DNA of 64,000 bases, taken from NCBI GenBank assembly GCA_000733355.1, contig JNVV01000010.1, positions 724,324 through 788,323 on the forward strand. Direction: 5' to 3'. Position 1 is the first letter of the stretch, and each line of letters begins with the position of its first letter. The position numbers were made by a program, and so were the translations under genes. This document shows positions 57,106 to 64,000 of the stretch, piece after piece. The notes beneath the pieces are model-generated. The model saw only the letters and a list, made by a program, of their open reading frames with translations, ran no database searches and was not told the DNA's origin. The DNA is from Falciphora oryzae (lineage: Eukaryota; Ascomycota; Sordariomycetes; Magnaporthales; Magnaporthaceae).

Positions 57106-58987
57106 ATGGCTGCTCTACGCATTCAGAGGCAGGCATACATTGCCTCACGGCGCCTCGTCACTAGGACCTTGGTCCAGAGCCGCCGCCCAGTGCCATTCTT
57201 GCCGCATAATATTGTCCGCCTGGCTTCGAGCTCCTCGGCGCCTACAGTATGTTCTTATGGAAATACTCCCTCGCGGATTATATATCTTGCTGCATGGTAC
57301 CTACCTACGTAGTAACCAAGGGCGTCCAATTCTGACCATGACCGCTCACAGCTCAAAGACCCGTCCCTCTTCAAACCAGGCGTCTGCTATGTGAACGGCG
57401 AATGGGTCAAGGCCGCGTCAGGCAAGACCTTTGATGTCTCAGGTATGGAACAGAAGAGGATATTGAGAACAGAAACTCTCTACACGTATGCCTTGACCAG
57501 GCTAGAAGCTCATCTTTGGTGATGGCTCGTCAGATCCCTCGACCGGCCGCCACATCGGCTCGTCCCCGGAGTTCAGCAAGGCCGACACAGAAAAGGCCAT
57601 AGAGGCGGCTGTCGCTGCCTTCCAAAGCTTCCGGACGACCACAGGCCGCGAAAGATCCCGCCTGTTACGCAAATGGTTTGACCTCATGATGGCCAACGCC
57701 GACGACCTGGCAAAACTCATCACGTGGGAGAACGGCAAGACGCTCGCCGACGCCAAAGGCGAGGTCACCTATGCTGCCAATTTCTTTGAATGGTTCTCCG
57801 AGGAGGCCCCGCGTGTTTACGGAGATGTCATTCCTGCTTCGGTCAGGCAGAACCGCGTCATCACAACCAAGGAGCCCGTCGGCGTTTGCGGCATCATCAC
57901 TCCGTGAGTATACTGAGCCAAGCCCTCACCTGCTTAGCGACCTTCCTAACCACGAAAGCCTCTGTACAGCTGGAACTTCCCTGCCGCGATGGGCACCCGC
58001 AAGATCGGCCCGGCCCTGGCAGCTGGATGCACTGTGGTTTGCAAAGCCCCCGCGGAGACGCCTTTTACCTCGATGGCCATCGCCGAGCTGGCCCATCGCG
58101 CTGGCGTCCCGCCGGGAGTTGTAAACTTTATCACGTCGCACGAGAACACCAAGGAGGTCGGGTCGACGCTGACGTCGCACCCGACCGTCCGCAAAATCTC
58201 GTTCACCGGCTCGACTCCCGTGGGCAAGATGCTCATGCAACAGGCCTCGGGCACGCTAAAGAAGTGCTCGTTCGAGTTGGGCGGCAACGCCCCCTTCATC
58301 GTCTTTGACGACGCGGACCTGGACGCTGCCGTTGAGGGCGCCATCGCCTCTAAATTCCGCTCCACGGGCCAGACGTGCGTGTGCGCCAACCGCATTTACG
58401 TCCAGAGGGGTGTCTACGACGACTTTTGCGAGCGCCTGGCCGCGCGGGTGCGCGACTCTTTTCGCGTCGGGAACGGCTTCGACCCGGACACCACGCACGG
58501 CCCCCTGATCCACGAGCGCGCCGTCGCAAAGGTCGAGGCGCAGGTCCGCGATGCCGTCGACAAGGGCGGCAAGGTGCTGGCGGGCGGCGAGAGGATGGCG
58601 GACCTGGGTCCTTCCTTCTTCCAGCCGACGGTGGTGCGCGACATGACGGAGGACATGGCGCTCGCTCGCGAGGAGACGTTCGGCCCCATCGCGGGCGTGT
58701 TCCCCTTCGACACGGAGGCGCAGGTCGTCGAGGCGGCCAACAAGGTCGACGTCGGGCTGGCGGGCTACTTCTACTCGCGCGACTCGCAGCGGATCCAGCG
58801 CGTGGCCGAGGCGCTCGAGGTGGGCATGGTTGGAGTGAATACCGGCCTCATCTCCGACATAGCTTCACCATTCGGCGGCGTCAAGGAGTCCGGCTTTGGA
58901 AGAGAGGGGTCCAAGTACGGCATCGCCGAGTACCAGGTCATCAAGACGATAACGTTTGGCGGCATGGGAAAGCCGCTGCAGAGCTAA
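57106..58987 (+). CDS. UGA2: Succinate-semialdehyde dehydrogenase (GABA shunt)
   Basis: Oxidises succinate semialdehyde to succinate with NAD(P)+, the last step of the GABA shunt. Exons 57106-57246, 57352-57442, 57534-57903 and 57970-58987 give 539 aa. The joined frame runs through DPSTGRHIGSSPEFS and the nucleotide-binding loop motif ITPWNFPAAM, which is assembled across the last intron. The catalytic Glu is in FELGGNAPFIVF and the catalytic Cys in STGQTCVCANR. The C-terminal GLISDIASPFGGVKESGFGREG is typical of SSADH. The first 47 residues are rich in Arg, Ala and Ser (RIQRQAYIASRRLVTRTL), a probable mitochondrial presequence, whereas yeast Uga2 is cytosolic. Length fits SSADH plus a presequence. 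Confidence 0.96.
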
Positions 58988-60644
58988 GCGCCGGGCTGCC
59001 AGGTTGCAGACATGAACGAGCCGCCTAGGTTATTCCTGGAACCAAGACCCAGACTCGTAGAATAGAATCGAGGTCATCATTTCCATGTCGCAAATTGCAT
59101 ATCGCAAGAACAAGAGTCCCGTGATGGGTGACTGGGGTTAGCTGCTGCACCTCAGGGACGAAATTTCCCGCATATATTGGCTTGGCGTCTTCAGAGCCGC
59201 GGCGGTAAAAAGGGGGAAGGGGAAGGGGAGGCCGATAGACAGCAGGCACCGGGACGGAGGCGGCTCCAGTGGTCGGGATCTAGATCTGGCGCTCAAAGCT
59301 AGCATCCCCATCCCATATCCCATCCAATAACGCCTTTTAGGGGTGTCTGCAGAGCCTGCGCACACACACACACACGATCCGGCAAGCGGATTTCCAGGGT
59401 CAGCCCAAAAACCCGCGTCGAGGTGATTGGAGCGGCAGTGAGGCTGCCCCAGCCGCCTTGTGACGGGATCCCCACTAGGCACCTCCATGGATGCCACCGC
59501 CTGCCACTCCGCCGAGGGCACATCGGGCTTGTAGCCGCCGAGACCACGGCGCCCGCACGAGTCGGGCGCAGACGGTGTTTGGGTTGCCCGTCCATCCCTT
59601 GCTTTTGCGGCTGTTGCTCCAGCTATCATTTACTGCATTCTTTTTTCTGGTAGGTGCCTTGTCCTTCAAATCCCACCCACGTCACATTTGTGCTCCCCCA
59701 CCCTCGCATCCAGGGAAGAAAAAAAAAAAAGCCCCTTCATGGCCTTTGAACCGCTTTCGGCGCCTTTTTCAGATCGCGCTCTAGACCACCGCCGGCCGGA
59801 CAACCAAGAGCGGGCCCCGGACGCAGCGGACGTCGAAATCCCACTTATGCGAGCCAGTGGGGGATTAGGGGGAGGGGAAGAAGCCCTCCCCGCGCATCGT
59901 CCAACCTGGCTTCTTGACTTGAACCCCATGCACAAGCACCGCCGCCGAGCGTTGTTGACCCGAGGAAGAAGCGCCCGACCTCCAGTAGGCTTGCGCCTGA
60001 CGCTATGCGCCTCTGCTTTCTGCCGCCCGTCGCATTGAAAGAAGAACAAAAAAAAAAAAAAAAAAAAAGGCCGCAACGCGTCCAGCAGTCCCACCCGAGG
60101 CTCAGGCTGCATGCGAGATCGGCACAATAAACACCCTGAGGCGGCCGCCGCGCGCGTTGCAACAACACGAGGTCCCCTAGTCGCCGCCAGTGGATGCTGG
60201 CCAGCGTGGCGTGCCGGGGGGATCCAGACTGTGTAAAACGTTTCACCCCTCGGCCGTCCTTTCTTGTGAAGACCCTGTATGTACCGAGTATGCCAGCTAA
60301 TAATCTATGTACCGCGATCCGACCTCGTCCTCCCGTGCCTACCCCGCCCGACCTAGTCCTTATTACTGTGTCCGTATATAGGTGTGCGTGCGTGTGTCTG
60401 TCTGTATGCAAATAGTTATTTCTCCGGGCCCCCCCTCCTCGGCAAACCTTCATATCCGCTACGCGTTTCGGAGCCCTTCAAGTCCCAAGTTCATCCTATC
60501 CTCTTTGATCCCATACTCTTGCCTTCTCGCCTTCGTCTCCCCGTCCTCTGCGCGCGCACAACAAATCCAGCGTCCCTCGAGTCGTCGCAGCATACACGAT
60601 CCGAACCCCGTTTCGCGCCGCCGCCAGGCCCTGCCCCAGAAACA
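58988..60644. promoter_or_regulatory. Intergenic: SSADH 3' flank and LAD promoter
   Basis: 1.66 kb upstream of the L-arabinitol dehydrogenase gene. It contains a CA microsatellite (about 59361-59374), a 21-nt poly-A run (60048-60068) and G-rich blocks near 59860-59880. The 163-codon and 153-codon frames here lack domains. No arabinose-regulator site could be assigned with confidence. Confidence 0.45.
60048..60068. repeat. Poly-A homopolymer, 21 nt
   Basis: Twenty-one consecutive A, about 580 bp upstream of the LAD start codon. Confidence 0.95.
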
Positions 60645-61852
60645 ATGTCACCGGCAGCCGTCGTGGCCGTCGCGCCGACCGCCGCGCCAACAAAGAAGAA
60701 CATTGGAGTCTTCACGAACCCCAAGCATGACCTATGGATCAGCGAGACGGGGCCGAGCCTGGAGAGCGTGCAGAAGGGCGGCGAGGAGCTGAAGAAGGGA
60801 GAGGTCACCATTGCCATAAGGAGCACAGGTATCTGCGGGTATGAAAGCACAATACCACCCGGACAGAGCGCAGGAGAGATATGCGCAAAGAATTGGCCTA
60901 ACAAAATCGTACTGGCAGGTCCGACGTCCACTTCTGGCACCATGGCTGCATCGGCCCCATGATCGTCGAGGGCGACCACGTGCTGGGCCACGAGTCGGCG
61001 GGCGAGGTGGTCGCGGTGCACCCGTCGGTGACGTCGCTCAAGGTGGGCGACCGGGTGGCGGTGGAGCCGCAGGTGATCTGCAACGAGTGCGAGCCGTGCC
61101 TGACGGGGCGGTACAACGGCTGCGAGCGCGTCGACTTCCTGTCGACGCCGCCCGTGGCGGGCCTGCTGCGGCGCTACGTCAACCACCCGGCTGTGTGGTG
61201 CCACAAGATCGGCGACATGTCGTGGGAGGACGGCGCCATGCTGGAGCCCCTCAGCGTGGCCCTGGCCGGCATCAAGCGCGCCGGCCTGGGGCTGGGCGAC
61301 CCGACGCTGGTGTGCGGCGCGGGCCCCATCGGGCTCATCACGCTGCTGTGCGCCAAGGCGGCCGGGGCCTGCCCCATCGTCATCACCGACATCGACGAGG
61401 GCCGGCTCAGGTTCGCAAAGGAGCTGTGCCCGGACGTCATCACGCACAAGGTCGAGGGCCGGCCCAGCGCCGAGGAGGCGGCCAAGCAGATCGTGTCGGC
61501 CATGGGCGGGCTGGAGCCGACCGTGGCCATGGAGTGCACGGGCGTCGAGAGCAGCATCGCGGCGGCCGTGTGGGCGGCCAAGTTCGGCGGCAAGGTCTTC
61601 GTCATCGGCGTGGGCCGCAACGAGATCAGCATGCCCTTCATGCGCGCGTCGGTGCGCGAGGTCGACCTCCAGTTCCAGTACCGCTACTGCAACACGTGGC
61701 CGCGCGCCATCCGCCTGATCCAGAACAAGGTCATCGACCTGTCGCGCCTCGTCACCCACCGCTTCCAGCTCGAGGACGCCCTCAAGGCGTTTGAGACGGC
61801 CGCCGACCCCAAGACGGGCGCCATCAAGGTCCAGATCCAAAGCCTGGACTAG
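60645..61852 (+). CDS. LAD1: L-arabinitol 4-dehydrogenase
   Basis: Medium-chain zinc dehydrogenase that oxidises L-arabinitol to L-xylulose with NAD+ in the fungal L-arabinose pathway. Exons 60645-60838 and 60919-61852 (80-bp intron, GTATGA donor, GGCCTAAC branch point, GGCAG acceptor) give 375 aa. The join restores [20 protein letters not shown], a family hallmark; the Cys is a catalytic zinc ligand. The second catalytic block is VLGHESAGE. The structural zinc cysteines are in [16 protein letters not shown]. The Rossmann motif GAGPIGL is followed by the acidic ITDIDEGRL, which favours NAD over [19 protein letters not shown] and the C-terminus KVQIQSLD match LAD better than xylitol or sorbitol dehydrogenase. 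The first 20 residues (Ala/Pro/Val-rich) extend slightly beyond relatives. Confidence 0.95.
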
Positions 61853-62434
61853 GTGAGGGGTTGTCTTTTTTTGCGGTTCCTTTTCGCTGTAATTACCATT
61901 TCAGGGATTTGTCGTCATCATCCTGGAAGAAAGAGCAATGCGGGCGAACGGGATACATAATATCAGAACTCCAGGCCATCCATGCATCCAGCTCGCTCCT
62001 TGGTAGGCTGTTTCCGTGAGTGATGAATACGTATGTGGCCTGCCTTGACAAGACAAGGATCGAGTAGAACCATCTGCAAACACGTGTGTAAGAAGAGCGG
62101 AAAACCTCGAAAATAAACAGAGCAGCTTGGGCTTTGGATGACCTCAGTTTCAATTGGACCCGCCGATTGGTCAGTTGCTCTCCAGCGGGGCCCAGAATTC
62201 GGCTAAAGCTTGGGCCACATTCGAGGTTTCCCGGGCCAGCGAAAACTCCCGGGACAACGTCGAACATTTTTACCTGCGTAAATTATCGCACGACGAAACC
62301 CTCCACTCCCACGATCGACTAATCCGACCCGACCGCGACCCGACGACGGCAGCCACGCACTCCCCGGGCCGCCCCCATCTGCTCCCGGACGCTTACTATC
62401 CGGCAGAGGAAGAAAAAAATCCAGACAGCCAAAG
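61853..62434. promoter_or_regulatory. Intergenic: LAD 3' flank and ATP20 promoter
   Basis: 582 bp between two plus-strand genes; ATTGG (inverted CCAAT) at about 62153-62157 and again at 62166-62170 may drive the mitochondrial gene. No other gene was seen. Confidence 0.45.
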
Positions 62435-63449
62435 ATGTCCGCGCTAATCGCCCGCCAGTTGGCGCTGCGCCGCTCCGCCAACTTCGCCTCGTCGATGAGG
62501 ACCACCGTGGCCCGCCGGTTCGAGTCGACCGCCACCAACAAGGCCGCTGAGGGCGCCAAGGAGACCGCCTCCAAGGCTGCCGAGGCTGCTAAGCAGGCGG
62601 CCTCCAAGACTGCGGAGGCTTCGAAGGAGACAGCCTCCAAGACTGCTGAGGCTACCAAGGAGACTACTTCCAAAGCGGCTGAGGCTGCGAAGGACACGGC
62701 TTCCAAGGCTGCTGAGAACGCCAAGGAGACCGCCGCTAAGGCTGCCGAGGCTGCAAAGGAGACTGCCTCCAAGGCCGCTGAGGCTGCGAAGGAGACCGCC
62801 GCCAGGGCCGCCGAGGGCCTCACCCGTGTCACATCCGCTGCCGCCCCGGCCCTCATGGGTGCTGCCAAGGGCGCCTCGGAAGCTCTCGGCAAGGTCGGCG
62901 GCCGGACAGGGAGGTTTATCAAGTTCGTTGAGGGTGTGTATTGTGACTCTCTCACTTACAACTCGGGAAATATCTTTTGAGGCTGACTTTGTGCGCTTTT
63001 GTGTGCCATCATCTTGACAGCCCAGATTCCCCGCGCTGTGTACTACTCGCGCGTTGGCCTTGAGCTTGGCAAGATCGTGTTCCGCAACCAGCAGATGACC
63101 CCTCCGTAAGTCGTCTGGAACCGCTGTGCGTCCGGCCAATCCTTGTTCAGCAGGCTGACCCACGTCCCCATGCGCGGGGAAACGAATCGACAGCTCGGCA
63201 GCCACGTTCCAGACCTACTTCCAGAACGCGTGGAAGTCGCTTCAGGCCCCCGGGGCCCTGATGAAGACCATCAGCGCCCGGGTCCCGCCCTCGAACCCCA
63301 TGCAGGCTGTGCGCAGTCTGTCCAACGCACAACTGGCTGCTGGCGGTGTCCTCGCGGCCGAGCTGCTGGGTTTCTTCACCGTGGGCGAGATCATCGGCCG
63401 CTTTAAGCTGATCGGCTACCACGGAGATGCCCACGCGGCCCACCACTAA
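62435..63449 (+). CDS. ATP20: Mitochondrial F1Fo-ATP synthase subunit g with LEA-like repeat extension
   Basis: Subunit g of the ATP synthase dimer interface in the inner mitochondrial membrane; it shapes cristae together with subunit e. Exons 62435-62933, 63021-63105 and 63194-63449 give 279 aa, far above the 115 aa of yeast Atp20. The presequence is about residues 1-30 (LALRRSANFASSMRTTVARRFES). Residues 36-134 are nine tandem 11-residue repeats of the form KAAEAAKETAS. The subunit g core follows: GKVGGRTGRFIKFVEGAQIPRAVYYSRVG, ATFQTYFQNAWKSL, and the C-terminal membrane helix with AGGVLAAELLGFFTVGEIIGRFKLIGY, including a GxxxG-like face. All introns are GT-AG and the joins restore the family sequence. 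Confidence 0.95.
62540..62836 (+). repeat. Nine tandem 33-bp repeats encoding 11-mers in ATP20
   Basis: Nine in-frame units of 33 bp, beginning at Lys36. Consensus KAAEAAKETAS with variants KTAEASKETAS, KTAEATKETTS and KAAENAKETAA; the last unit is degenerate (RAAEGLTRVTS). Synonymous codon differences between units show they are not a fresh duplication. Confidence 0.95.
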
Positions 63450-64000
63450 AAGAATTATATATAAAGCAAAATCGGCGGCGCCCCTGCTGCCCTGCCTCTC
63501 TTCTTGGTGGCTGAGGAGAGAGGACGTCCTGGAGGCCAAACCCCGTCTCCTTGTGGCCGCCATCATCAGCACATCAGAGGCGTCTGGTTGAGACGCCAAA
63601 AACGGGTGACAAGACTGGAAGGCCTGGGGTGTGAATGCAGGCGGCTTTGGTACATATCAAATGAACTAAGCCACCTGGTGTTTTCTTTTATTCCCGCACA
63701 CACAGAGCCTTCTTTCTTCTGGGGGCGGCTTGGACGGAGAGACGGACGAAATGAGAGCGGGAACGCTCCGGTGCGTCGCATCGACCGGCCTGTGCCTTTG
63801 TATCCTTTACATCTTGCCCAGGTGCCACCCTACCTCGGCGGATCCCTTCAATTTTCCTTTGTTATTCGTTGCGAAAAAAAGAAAAAGGGCATGTACGACC
63901 AGATAGAGCTGCATATGGATGGATGGTGGTGGTGGGGTTTACGGAGGGTGATGAAGAGCGAGGACGGCGGAGTCAGTGACCTAGACTAAAGACTAATGAA
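63450..64000. other. 3' flank of ATP20 to window end
   Basis: 551 bp with UTR-like sequence next to the stop codon. No gene was recognised. Confidence 0.5.

Noticed and set aside
59138..59629. 163-codon minus-strand frame upstream of LAD
   Set aside because: No domain; contains a CA microsatellite translated as Cys/Val repeats.

Overview
The window is nuclear DNA of a filamentous ascomycete, most likely a Sordariomycete. The evidence is short (about 65-150 bp) GT-AG spliceosomal introns, GC-rich coding sequence, long flanking regions, and a gene set typical of that class: KMT6-type Polycomb methyltransferase, PalI/SUR7 family protein, L-arabinitol 4-dehydrogenase, NmrA-like regulator and GH79 enzyme. 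No bacterial, viral or intact transposon sequence was recognised. I assembled the gene models by joining exons in frame; intron borders were read from the sequence and are unverified by RNA.

Layout, left to right: PEX13 (-), NmrA-like protein (-), RAD2/XPG nuclease (-), divergent from NAA38 (+); eisosome core protein PIL1 (-), divergent from the H3K27 methyltransferase KMT6 (+); PPZ-type phosphatase (-); about 7 kb without a recognisable gene; SUR7/PalI-family protein (+), WDR6/Trm734 WD40 protein (+), an intron-containing tRNA-Val(UAC) (-), mitochondrial ribosome recycling factor (+), and a mitochondrial-looking Gly/Arg-rich protein (-). A second gene-free interval of about 7.6 kb follows. 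Then come a PH-domain protein with an Ala/Glu-rich tail (+), a Golgi-type glycosyltransferase (-), a four-helix membrane protein (+), a secreted GH79 glycoside hydrolase with an apparent frameshift (-), succinate-semialdehyde dehydrogenase (+), L-arabinitol 4-dehydrogenase (+) and ATP synthase subunit g (+).

The genes are individually regulated housekeeping and metabolic genes and do not form a biosynthetic cluster. Loose themes are the plasma membrane cortex (PIL1, SUR7-like, PPZ), mitochondria (ribosome recycling factor, Gly/Arg-rich protein, ATP synthase g, possibly SSADH) and carbon metabolism (LAD, SSADH, GH79).

The most unusual feature is the N-terminal part of ATP synthase subunit g, which holds nine tandem 11-residue repeats resembling group 3 LEA motifs. 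Other points worth checking are a one-base frameshift in the GH79 gene, a GC-AG intron in the NmrA-like gene, a hidden first exon of the ribosome recycling factor, a thrice-repeated basic/Ser/FGKK motif in the PH-domain protein, and the two long gene-free intervals.
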